A DNA stretch of 7,406 bases from assembly GCA_030149595.1 (NCBI GenBank), contig JASFBI010000083.1, positions 1 through 7,406 of the forward strand, read 5' to 3'. The stretch comes from Desulfobacterales bacterium. Lineage in GTDB: Bacteria > Desulfobacterota > Desulfobacteria > Desulfobacterales > DAOWNP01. Shown in pieces: positions 1 through 6,165 of the stretch. The position numbers and the translations under genes are program-made. A model generated the notes under the pieces. That model saw only the letters and a program-made list of their open reading frames with translations. It searched no databases and was not told the DNA's origin. How positions within the stretch are numbered: the first letter of the stretch is position 1; each line of letters starts with the position of its first letter.

Positions 1-1
1 G

Positions 2-151
2 TCAACTGTATTCCGATCAAATAATCTTCAAAGTGATTCCATCTATACCTTCAAAATCAGCACCATCTGCAACAAATGCAGAGCCTTTTTTTACTGACAA
101 ACCAGGCCCCAAATCCATTCCAAAAGTATCATGGGAAAGCAACGCAATGCT
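2..151 (-). pseudogene. etfA: Continuation of etfA beyond the TAG, with two further in-frame TGA codons
   Basis: Directly after the TAG and in the same frame, the sequence reads SIALLSHDTFGMDLGPGL, then SVKKGSAFVADGADFEGIDG, then ITLKII. This is the expected middle of EtfA, including the conserved HDTFGMDLGPGL stretch. The frame then meets TGA (17-19), continues as SEYS, and meets TGA again (2-4). The family usually reads R/K-x-E-Y-x-G-Q here, so the two TGA codons sit where Arg (CGA) and Gly (GGA) would be expected. No frameshift is visible. The region is therefore either a recent nonsense-riddled pseudogene, poor sequence near a contig end, or a recoded gene. Its EtfA origin is clear; its status is open. 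The gene runs off the left edge of the window. Confidence 0.7.
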
Positions 152-412
152 CTATTTTGGTAAAATATTTACAAGTGCTTTACGTACTACTTCAGCATTT
201 GGATATGAAAGTGCTTCATTATCAATTTTTAATACTTCACTGTATGATGCGGCAATATCCTGGCAAATTTTATCAAGATCTGCACCTGAGCCGGCAACAA
301 CAGCAGAAACTGATGCATCAGGATCAATTTTTTTTGCAGCAGCAACCATTTCCAGAGCTGAATCCTCTGTTGCACCATCTTTGTGTGCAATATAAGCAAA
401 AATCTGTGCCAT
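152..412 (-). CDS. etfA: Electron transfer flavoprotein alpha subunit, N-terminal fragment ending at an in-frame TAG
   Basis: This is the first 86 residues of EtfA, the FAD-carrying partner of EtfB that takes electrons from acyl-CoA dehydrogenases. The N-terminus (MAQIFAYIAHKDG) and the segment ending NAEVVRKALVNILPK match my recollection of Desulfobacterales EtfA domain I. A normal EtfA has about 310-330 residues, so this open frame holds about a quarter of one and lacks the whole C-terminal FAD-binding domain. The ATG lies two bases after the etfB stop. Its ribosome-binding site GGAGGA is formed by the last Gly-Gly codons of etfB, which implies translational coupling. The reading frame stops at TAG (152-154), but EtfA-like sequence continues in the same frame beyond it (see the next entry). 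The identity is secure. Whether the gene is functional is not. Confidence 0.85.
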   Translation of the reverse strand: MAQIFAYIAHKDGATEDSALEMVAAAKKIDPDASVSAVVAGSGADLDKICQDIAASYSEVLKIDNEALSYPNAEVVRKALVNILPK

Positions 413-414
413 TA

Positions 415-1203
415 TTAAAGTCCTCCATTAGCTTTTAACAGTTCAATCAATTTTCCTATAATCTCTTCTGAGCTACCTTCAAGCATTTCTGCACCATCTC
501 CAAACTCAGGTACAAAATAGTCAGTTCTTTTAACTTTTGCTCCTGCATCACCAATAACAGATGCATCAACACCAAGATCTGAAGCAGACATAACAGGTAT
601 ATCAACCGAAGCAACCTTACGAATACCCCTGATACCAACGTATCGGGGTTCATTGATTCCAGTTTGTATGGAAAGAACACAAGGCAGAGAAATATCATTC
701 ATTTCCTGATTTCCACCTTCTATTTCACGGCCTACTATAAGTTTATCATCTTTAACTTCAATTTTATTAACAAGTGAAGCATATGGAAGATCAAGCATAG
801 CTGCAAGCATACCACCAACCTGTGCTGCACCACCCTCTGCCTGTGCCCCTGTAAATATTAAATCATATTTACCTTTATCAACAGCAGCTTTTAAAATAGT
901 GGCAATACCTCTGCCATCTGAATTTTCAAATGCATCATCAGATAAAAGCAGTCCATTATTTGCTCCCATTGCCATTTCACGTCTTAAAATCTCTTCAGAC
1001 TCATCATCGCCTATTGTAATTACAGTTACACTTCCACTACCAGCATTCTCTACAATCTGAATAGCTTCTTCAACAGCATAATTATCCCATTCATTTACTG
1101 AATAAACAAGGTCATCACGTTCAATATCACTACCGCTGCTGTTAACCTCTATCTCATTTTCTGAGGTGTCAGGAACTCTCTTGACACATACCAATATCTC
1201 CAT
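415..1203 (-). CDS. etfB: Electron transfer flavoprotein beta subunit
   Basis: EtfB (262 residues, full length for the family) pairs with EtfA in the soluble flavoprotein that carries electrons from acyl-CoA dehydrogenases to a membrane quinone reductase. The start MEILVCVKRVPDT (1-13) is typical. Residues 119-134 (GAQAEGGAAQVGGMLA) form the nucleotide-binding loop, and residues 159-180 carry the EtfB signature REIEGGNQEMNDISLPCVLS. The chain then runs through EPRYVGIRGIRK (185-196) to the C-terminal arm that wraps around EtfA. A strong ribosome-binding site (GGGAGGAAT) precedes the ATG. The gene lies 111 bp downstream of the ETF:quinone oxidoreductase and 2 bp upstream of etfA, which suggests one operon. 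I cannot tell from sequence alone whether it is the AMP-binding or the bifurcating type; the membrane oxidoreductase next door favours the ordinary quinone-linked role. Confidence 0.95.
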   Translation of the reverse strand: MEILVCVKRVPDTSENEIEVNSSGSDIERDDLVYSVNEWDNYAVEEAIQIVENAGSGSVTVITIGDDESEEILRREMAMGANNGLLLSDDAFENSDGRGIATILKAAVDKGKYDLIFTGAQAEGGAAQVGGMLAAMLDLPYASLVNKIEVKDDKLIVGREIEGGNQEMNDISLPCVLSIQTGINEPRYVGIRGIRKVASVDIPVMSASDLGVDASVIGDAGAKVKRTDYFVPEFGDGAEMLEGSSEEIIGKLIELLKANGGL

Positions 1204-1314
1204 TTATTCCTCCCAAAAATATCAAGGTAAATTAAATTTAATCAATACAGTTATTAATAAAAACAGTTACATAAATCATCAAAACCATGTGAAAATCCAT
1301 GTAAACATATAATA

Positions 1315-3387
1315 TTATCTGACTATATGCCGATCTATCAATTCAACAAAATCAATAGCTTCTATCTTACCTTCAAATCCTGCAACTTTTATTGCATCTT
1401 CAAGGTTTACAAGGCAAAATGGACATGCAGTAACAATAACACTGGCACCAGCTTCATTTGCCATTTCAACTCTTAAAACACCCATTCTTGTCTCTTCTTC
1501 TGGCTCATAAAAAAGCATTAAGCCTCCACCGCCACAACAAAATGATCTGTCCCGACTTTTCAGCATATCAACCCTGGTTAATCCTGGTATGGCATCAAGG
1601 GCTTCCCGTGGATCTTCATAAAGATTGTTATGCCTGCCAAGATAACACGGATCATGATATGTATATACTTTTTCCGGCTCATCACAGGTCTCTAATTTAA
1701 TTGCACCCTCTTTAATACTACGGGCAACAACCTGACTGTTATGTTCAACTTCAGGCAATCCACTATATTCATTTTTCAGTACATTAAATGCATGGGGATC
1801 AGCTGTAATTATTCTCTTGGCTCCAGATTCTATGATAGCATTTGTATTTTGGTCTTTAAGATCCTGAAAAAGCATCTCTTCACCAAATCGTTTGACTTCA
1901 TTACCACTGTCTTTTTCAAGTTTACCGAGAATTGCAAAATCAATTCCTGCTGAAGTTAAAATTTTTGCTGTAGATCGCGCCAAATCCTGCATCCTATCAT
2001 CATAGGATGAAATACTGTCAACAAAATAAAGATTTTCTGCTGTATCTCCTTTTTCAACCAACTTTACTGAACATTCACCTGCAAACTCTTTATCCTTAAT
2101 CCATTCACTTCTCTTTTTCTCCATCTTACCCCAGGGATTGCCTCTTTTTTCAAGAGCCTTAAGTGGTTTTTGAAGAGACTGGGGAACCATACCTTCATCC
2201 ACCATTCCCCTTCTTAAATCTACTATTTTATCAATATATTCAATTCCAAGGGGACACTCCTGTTCACATGCACCACATGTAGTACATGACCAGATTTCGT
2301 CTTCTGTATATATACCGCCTATAAGGGGTTGAGATTTAATAAAACTGCCTTTTAAGGGGTAATGCTTAAAAGAATAGTCACGGGCTTTTATGGTTAAAAA
2401 TCTCGGAGAAAGCGGTCTGCCTACTGCATTTGCAGGACACTGATCAGAACATCTTCCGCAATCAGCACATGAATAAAAATCAAGCATATGTTTCCATGTA
2501 AAATCTTCGAACTTTTTTACTCCAAATGATTCAAGCCCATCCAATTTATCATCTGTAACACCATGCATAACAGGCTTGACATTTCCTTTTTTTGTGCGCA
2601 TGAACAAAACATTGAAAAAGGAAGTGATAACATGAAAATGTTTTCCAAGAGGAAGAAAACATAAGAAAAAGAAAAATGTTATATCATGAACATAATAAGA
2701 TACAATATGAACTGTTTGAAGAAATGATTGTGAAAAATTAAGTAAAAACAGTTTTGAAAACCATACAAGAGTTCCTGGCATGAGATGCGTTACCTGAAAA
2801 GCACCGCCTTTAACCTGAGCTGCCACAAAACTTGCTTCAAAAAAACTTTCTGAAAGCATCAAAAGGCTGATTATTCCAAGAACAAAAACAGCTTCTGCTG
2901 TATGATCATGTCCGTATTTTTCAGGAACACTATACCTCGCAGGTTTAAAAATACCTCTTCGAACAGCAGCAACAATACATGCTATTAAAACTACAGTTGC
3001 TGCAATATCCTTTAAGATATTATATATATCTCCTGCACAACCGCCAAAACCTGGAAGAACAAAGTTTTCTGATAAACCTATTACAACAAGAGATGTTGAT
3101 CTTATTGAAAGTATCAAAAACCCTGCAAAAATAGCTATATGCAAAACACCTGCAAGCATATACCTTGGTTGACGCCATTGGGCAAACCATATTTTTAAAA
3201 CATTAAACAAACGCTGCGGAAGATCATCAAAACGATAATCAGGAGCTGCTTTTACCAAGGGTGCAATTCGTTTAGCCATTATAAACGTAAATATCGCTGC
3301 CCCGATAACAGGAATCAACAGTGAAAAAATCACTGTTGGAATCCATAGAACTGAAAAGCTTTGCGGAGAAACTAAAATCGGGTCCAT
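1315..3387 (-). CDS. Membrane-bound FeS/haem ETF:(methyl)menaquinone oxidoreductase (EMO-like, HdrD/NarI-related)
   Basis: This 690-residue integral membrane protein most likely oxidises reduced EtfAB and reduces menaquinone. The N-terminal ~260 residues form a NarI-like domain with about five or six membrane helices (roughly 12-37, 77-104, 124-142, 165-188, 205-247); His83, His227 and His234 lie in helices and are candidate haem b ligands. Two 4Fe-4S ferredoxin motifs follow: Cys307/310/313/317 and Cys368/371/374/378. The C-terminal half has two CCG-type domains. The second keeps its cysteines (DPC at 581, FCCGG at 617-618, CPFC at 655-658). The first, about 450-545, has lost them: the matching sites read VDS, EKDSG and ADPHAF. 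The ATG has a good ribosome-binding site (AAGGAAAGGAA). Location directly upstream of etfB-etfA supports the role. Heterodisulfide-reductase-like proteins for other donors share this layout, so the ETF assignment rests partly on context. Confidence 0.88.
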   Translation of the reverse strand: MDPILVSPQSFSVLWIPTVIFSLLIPVIGAAIFTFIMAKRIAPLVKAAPDYRFDDLPQRLFNVLKIWFAQWRQPRYMLAGVLHIAIFAGFLILSIRSTSLVVIGLSENFVLPGFGGCAGDIYNILKDIAATVVLIACIVAAVRRGIFKPARYSVPEKYGHDHTAEAVFVLGIISLLMLSESFFEASFVAAQVKGGAFQVTHLMPGTLVWFSKLFLLNFSQSFLQTVHIVSYYVHDITFFFFLCFLPLGKHFHVITSFFNVLFMRTKKGNVKPVMHGVTDDKLDGLESFGVKKFEDFTWKHMLDFYSCADCGRCSDQCPANAVGRPLSPRFLTIKARDYSFKHYPLKGSFIKSQPLIGGIYTEDEIWSCTTCGACEQECPLGIEYIDKIVDLRRGMVDEGMVPQSLQKPLKALEKRGNPWGKMEKKRSEWIKDKEFAGECSVKLVEKGDTAENLYFVDSISSYDDRMQDLARSTAKILTSAGIDFAILGKLEKDSGNEVKRFGEEMLFQDLKDQNTNAIIESGAKRIITADPHAFNVLKNEYSGLPEVEHNSQVVARSIKEGAIKLETCDEPEKVYTYHDPCYLGRHNNLYEDPREALDAIPGLTRVDMLKSRDRSFCCGGGGLMLFYEPEEETRMGVLRVEMANEAGASVIVTACPFCLVNLEDAIKVAGFEGKIEAIDFVELIDRHIVR

Positions 3388-3601
3388 AATTTCCTTTCCT
3401 TAAATTTACATGTCAAAAAAGTATTACTTAATTTATTTAAAATATATTTTAAGCAGCAAAACCAAGCTGCATTAATTTGAAAGATATCAGAAAATTCCTG
3501 ATAGTCTTATCCTGATACCAGTTTAATTATTGAATTAACTAATAAATAATAAGATTTCAGTCAAGTAATTTTTAAATCACATAAAAGTCAAATCTGTTTT
3601 T
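3388..3601 (-). promoter_or_regulatory. Upstream region of the ETF:quinone oxidoreductase operon with TCCTGATA repeats
   Basis: This 214-bp AT-rich spacer between dapB and the oxidoreductase gene is the likely site of the operon promoter. The plus strand carries TCCTGATA twice as a direct repeat (3496-3503 and 3510-3517, 14 bp apart). The first copy also pairs as an inverted repeat with TATCAG at 3485-3490. A short hairpin, GCAGC/GCTGC, lies at 3453-3470. On the minus strand, two TTGACT hexamers (about 3590 and 3562) could act as -35 elements, but no convincing -10 box is spaced correctly, so I do not place a start site. No terminator for dapB is evident, so read-through from dapB cannot be excluded. 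Confidence 0.4.
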
Positions 3602-4429
3602 TTATCTTTTCAAAACATCAACCATGGTAAAAACATGTCCTTTTATTCCTGATTTAATTTTACTATTCAAAAAATTAACAGCATCCAGAGTTCCTTCTGT
3701 ATAAATATCTCTTCCACATATATTATGTGTAAAACTGAATTTAGCAGTTTTATCCTTTGATGTTAATGTATAGGTATGCCATCCATGACCATTTATATAT
3801 TTTTCTGGAATTTTCCAGATATTTTTCTGTATTTCAGGGTCCCGCTCTTTTTGTATCTGATTCTCATTAAAATCTGGCCCGAGCTTTTTTAAGTAACCGG
3901 CCATGGCTTTTGCTGTTCCGCTGGTATCAGCTTTGCCTGCCTGATGACTCTCGGATATTTCTAATGTATAGTCTTTAAACAGATCAGGAAAGGTTTTTGC
4001 TGCATACTCAACTACTGCCTGAACCCCAACTATCTGTTTTGCCATATTAGGTGCAATAACAGCACAAATCTCAGAATCACTGACTGTTTTAAAAAGCTGT
4101 TTTCGATCACCGCCTGTGGTCCCCATAATAAAATGAAGTTTTTTTCTGCTGTAAAACTCTGCATTTCCATTTACTGCTGAAGGATGTGTGTAATCAACAG
4201 AAATAAAAGGGCCTTCACTTAAAATAATATTATCTATAACTGTATTCCTTGCTTCAGGTTTAATAAGTTTTACAACAATATCCCCAATACCTATCCCGCT
4301 CTCTTCTATATCAGAACCTGTAAGGGAATAGGGTACAAGTTCAATTCCCCTATGGGTACTTATCATTTCTGCAATATTTTTTGATACATTACCCGGCAGA
4401 CCATTAACCATTATTTTAACTGGACTCAT
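3602..4429 (-). CDS. dapB: 4-hydroxy-tetrahydrodipicolinate reductase, plant-type
   Basis: This 275-residue enzyme reduces 4-hydroxy-tetrahydrodipicolinate with NAD(P)H in the diaminopimelate/lysine pathway. The N-terminal Rossmann part starts KIMVNGLPGNVSKN (5-18). VDYTHPSAVNGNAEFY (78-93) and MGTTGGDR (102-109) follow. The substrate loop is ESHQAGKADTSGTA (160-173), with His162 and Lys166 in the places of the catalytic His and Lys. ERDPE (195-199) and FTHNICGRDIYTEGTLDAV (233-251) complete the pattern. These blocks match the plant chloroplast form (for example SHQASKLDTSGTA and HNVCGRSIYAEGT, from memory) better than the bacterial HHRxKxDAPSGTA form. The ATG is preceded by AAAGG at about 8 bp. 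The gene stands apart from other lysine genes in this window, with its own upstream boxes. Identity is strong; the subtype rests on recalled motifs. Confidence 0.92.
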   Translation of the reverse strand: MSPVKIMVNGLPGNVSKNIAEMISTHRGIELVPYSLTGSDIEESGIGIGDIVVKLIKPEARNTVIDNIILSEGPFISVDYTHPSAVNGNAEFYSRKKLHFIMGTTGGDRKQLFKTVSDSEICAVIAPNMAKQIVGVQAVVEYAAKTFPDLFKDYTLEISESHQAGKADTSGTAKAMAGYLKKLGPDFNENQIQKERDPEIQKNIWKIPEKYINGHGWHTYTLTSKDKTAKFSFTHNICGRDIYTEGTLDAVNFLNSKIKSGIKGHVFTMVDVLKR

Positions 4430-4462
4430 TTAATTAACCTTTAAAAAATAAAAACAGATGTT

Positions 4463-4501
4463 ATAAATTTAATATTTATATAAAATAAATTTAATATTTA
4501 T
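4463..4501. repeat. Two identical 17-bp symmetric boxes upstream of dapB, candidate operator
   Basis: The sequence ATAAATTTAATATTTAT occurs perfectly twice, at 4463-4479 and 4485-4501, separated by five bases, so the period is 22 bp or about two helical turns. Each copy is itself symmetric (arms ATAAAT/ATTTAT around a 5-base centre), the geometry expected for two dimers bound on the same face of the DNA. The nearer copy ends 33 bp upstream of the dapB start codon, where a promoter or operator would sit. The composition is purely A/T, so curved or low-complexity DNA is the main alternative. No regulator is identified. Confidence 0.5.
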
Positions 4502-4596
4502 TAAAAACAAACTATAATTACAAGGATTATTTCTCTGCAATATAAAATTTGACAGAATTAAGTTATAGTGCTACTGAAAATAAAAAAATAGCTAAT

Positions 4597-4682
4597 AATA
4601 TTTAGTGTCTAAACAAAAAGCAGGTTTTTTCTAAAAATTCAAGGAAAGCCAAAGTTTTAACCGCAGGAATACACTAAATATT
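4597..4682. repeat. Perfect 12-bp inverted repeat around a 62-base interior
   Basis: AATATTTAGTGT (4597-4608) pairs perfectly with ACACTAAATATT (4671-4682). The interior contains runs of T and A but no open frame. The size, 86 bp, fits either a small non-autonomous element with terminal inverted repeats or the base of an RNA stem in a leader. No target-site duplication is visible at the ends. Confidence 0.4.
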
Positions 4683-4686
4683 TTGA

Positions 4687-4974
4687 GGATTAAAATTTTT
4701 ATCAGACGCAGAGATTGGTGGAAAAAACAGTTTTTTGCAGGAGGACATTCTTTTTATCGGCGGAACACCAGTAATGTGGTATGGATCTGTTGAAAACTGG
4801 ATTAAAGCATGTACTGATATTGACTTAAAGTAGTTCTACAAATGGGGAGAGTGGGAGAAAATAGCAGTAAATATTAGTACTCTTTACAAAGAATTTTCCA
4901 ACAACTTAGCTGAACCAAATAATATCGCTCTTTTTGAGCTAATGGCAAAAATCAGAAAAAAACAAAACTGTTAA
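4687..4974 (+). pseudogene. Relic of a protein gene, possibly flavodoxin-fold oxidoreductase, with in-frame TAG
   Basis: One plus-strand frame reads as plausible protein over 95 codons with a single interruption. It contains EDILFIGGTPVMWYGSVEN, then WIKACTDIDLK, then TAG (4831-4833), then FYKWGEWEKIAVNISTLYKEF and a tail rich in Lys and Arg ending at TAA (4972-4974). The pattern G-TPVMW-(Y)GS-V-xx-W-IKA-xx-D resembles the flavin-loop region of NADPH-dependent FMN reductase and flavodoxin-family proteins (typically GTPVxWGSVxxxxKAxxD). No suitable start codon or ribosome-binding site lies upstream; the frame is closed by TGA at 4684-4686. A complete flavodoxin domain needs far more sequence on both sides, so this looks like a truncated, internally deleted leftover. 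The family assignment is tentative. Confidence 0.4.
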
Positions 4975-5021
4975 TTTATGAAACTTGTAACTTTTATACA
5001 CAAATCAGATCCCATTGAAAA

Positions 5022-5717
5022 TCAGAAAATTGAAGTAGTTTTTTTATTCAAAACAGCACTATTTTCATTATTAAAAAGCAATACATGCCCCTCTTCAGTT
5101 ATAAATTCAGTTAGTAAAGATTTGGTCATAACTTTAAGCATGCTTACAGCTTCTTCTTTTTGAATTTTTTTTCCTGCAAGGTAACAGTGTGCAACTCTGG
5201 TTACCATACCAATTATCATTTGACCTGCAAGAAAAGGATTTATACCCAAAAGCCATCCTTTATCGACCCATTGTTGAATATCACTGGCAATATCATCTGC
5301 AAAACAGTTAAACTGCATCCATGCATCTTTATCAAACTCTTCATCCACTCCAAAACTACCCCTGAGTATAAGCATAACCTCTTCTGAATGAGCAGTAACA
5401 TATTCAAAAAAAACATCATAGTTTTCATAGATATGAGCTAATTTCATTGTTGTATTTTCAGAACTCACCGACTCTCTTAACTCTTTTAAATGCACTCTGA
5501 GCTTTTTTAAATTTTCTTCGCTTATTTTTCTAAACAATTCCCGCTTATCTTTAAAATAATTATAAAAAGTACCTGCTGACATTCCCACAGCTTTTACTAT
5601 ATCCATAACCTGTGTATTATGATAACCTTTAATACTAAACAGTTTGACTGATGCTTCTATTATCTTCTGACGGGTTTCTATTTTTCTGCTGTTAAAACCA
5701 TCTGTAAAGTTCTCCAC
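5022..5717 (-). CDS. TetR/AcrR-family transcriptional regulator
   Basis: This 231-residue protein has the TetR DNA-binding domain at its N-terminus. RQKIIEASVKLFSIKGYHNT (about 16-35) is helix 1 and the lead-in, and residues 36-55 form the helix-turn-helix with the recognition segment MSAGTFYNYFKDKREL. The rest is helical and would form the ligand-binding and dimerisation domain. Its segment WVDKGWLLGINPFLAGQMIIGMV (about 151-173) is of a kind found in regulators near fatty-acid genes, from memory. A polar tail of about 20 residues follows the last helix. The start is GTG, chosen because an AGGAG ribosome-binding site lies 8 bp upstream; the overlapping ATG is out of frame. Such regulators usually repress themselves or neighbours. 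The ETF genes downstream are an attractive but unproven target. The stop codon is TGA. Confidence 0.9.
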   Translation of the reverse strand: MENFTDGFNSRKIETRQKIIEASVKLFSIKGYHNTQVMDIVKAVGMSAGTFYNYFKDKRELFRKISEENLKKLRVHLKELRESVSSENTTMKLAHIYENYDVFFEYVTAHSEEVMLILRGSFGVDEEFDKDAWMQFNCFADDIASDIQQWVDKGWLLGINPFLAGQMIIGMVTRVAHCYLAGKKIQKEEAVSMLKVMTKSLLTEFITEEGHVLLFNNENSAVLNKKTTSIF

Positions 5718-5840
5718 ATCTATATCTCCTGAGTTTTTATTTTATAATTTTTATACCCACTACTAAAAATAACATAATGGTGTCAAGAAAGTTTTTTGTA
5801 TTTTAATAAGTGAACAAGGTTTTAAGTAAAGTTATAAAAT

Positions 5841-5882
5841 AAAAAAAGAGCACTCTTACCTTAAGTAAGCATTGCTCTTTTT
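5841..5882 (-). terminator. Intrinsic terminator, sequence symmetric enough to act in both directions
   Basis: The stem is GAGCA (5848-5852) with TGCTC (5873-5877) and an inner stem CTTAC (5855-5859) with GTAAG (5865-5869), closed by a 5-base loop. A run of seven A lies on the left (T on the minus strand) and five T on the right, so either strand would give a hairpin followed by U. It lies upstream of the TetR promoter region and is probably the end of the ClC transcript, about 285 bp beyond that gene's stop codon. Confidence 0.75.
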
Positions 5883-5966
5883 CAAAAATTTCTAATATTT
5901 AAAACAATTTTTTATTGTGCCCGATAAAGAATAACCATGCTCCGGCCATACCGGTTATATAAAAAC

Positions 5967-6100
5967 AAATTTTGGAGAAGCAGAAAGTAAATAATATGAA
6001 AAATCAAAAACAAAGCAAAAAGAGTCTCATCTAAAAACAAACCAGATATATTAGAACAGAATAGAAGATAGCTGAATTCAGATTGCTTTCTCCAAAATTT
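5967..6100. repeat. Long-range inverted repeat (13 bp perfect, 16 with one bulge)
   Basis: AAATTTTGGAGAA-GCA at 5967-5982 is matched by the complement of TGCTTTCTCCAAAATTT at 6084-6100; the first 13 bases pair perfectly and the next three after a single extra base. The 134-bp unit has an AT-rich interior without a supported gene. It may be a small mobile-element remnant or a stem in the 3' end of the ClC transcript. Confidence 0.4.
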
Positions 6101-6110
6101 ATCTTTCCAA

Positions 6111-6128
6111 GTAATGAACATTCATTAC
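6111..6128. promoter_or_regulatory. 18-bp palindrome, possible operator or hairpin
   Basis: GTAATGAACATTCATTAC has perfect 8-base arms (GTAATGAA/TTCATTAC) around a two-base centre. That size and symmetry are typical of TetR-family operators. It lies about 37 bp beyond the ClC stop codon, and no run of T follows in either direction, so it is not a good terminator. A TTGACA on the minus strand (6145-6150) is 17 bp from the palindrome, but the would-be -10 sequence is poor. No gene that it would control is evident. Confidence 0.35.
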
Positions 6129-6165
6129 TGCGTTTTTTAAACATTGTCAACTAAAAATTATTTTT

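Larger units (their letters stand above)
4430..5021. other. 593-bp gap between dapB and the TetR gene: boxes, inverted repeat, gene relic
   Basis: This stretch contains no intact gene. From left to right it holds the dapB upstream boxes, a 12-bp inverted repeat with a 62-base interior, short CGCAG-containing fragments (4661-4667 and 4704-4713) that resemble degraded intergenic repeat units, and a plus-strand protein relic up to 4974. The relic ends 47 bp before the end of the TetR gene, so the two converge. I see no clear terminator between them. Confidence 0.55.
5718..6165. other. 448-bp gap between the TetR and ClC genes
   Basis: No supported gene lies here. The part next to the TetR gene should contain its promoter: TTGACA occurs on the minus strand (5781-5786) and TATAAA at 5750-5755, but they are 25 bp apart, so they do not form a normal sigma-70 pair. 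The middle holds a terminator (5841-5882). The right half holds the hairpin ATAACC/GGTTAT (5931-5958), a 13-bp long-range inverted repeat and an 18-bp palindrome. An open minus-strand frame of 69 codons (5912-6121) has no ribosome-binding site and no recognisable product. Confidence 0.5.

Noticed and set aside
33..438. Two 120-codon plus-strand frames across the etfA/etfB junction
   Set aside because: They are antisense shadows of etfA and the end of etfB, with unlikely composition and no start signals.
456..698. 80-codon minus-strand frame inside etfB
   Set aside because: It overlaps the clearly coding EtfB frame out of phase and is Leu-rich from frame shadowing.
1204..1314. Possible promoter between the oxidoreductase gene and etfB, with CAGTTA and CATGG/CCATG short repeats
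   Set aside because: The repeats are only six bases, no -35/-10 pair is convincing, and the three genes are best read as one operon.
1458..1953. Plus-strand frames of 80 and 70 codons opposite the oxidoreductase gene
   Set aside because: They lie antisense to a well-conserved gene and have no family resemblance.
4978..5428. Short frames opposite and within the TetR gene
   Set aside because: All overlap the TetR coding sequence in other frames and lack ribosome-binding sites or homology.
5912..6121. Minus-strand open frame of 69 codons, hydrophobic product
   Set aside because: There is no ribosome-binding site, its start lies inside the 18-bp palindrome, it spans both arms of an inverted repeat, and the product resembles nothing I know.
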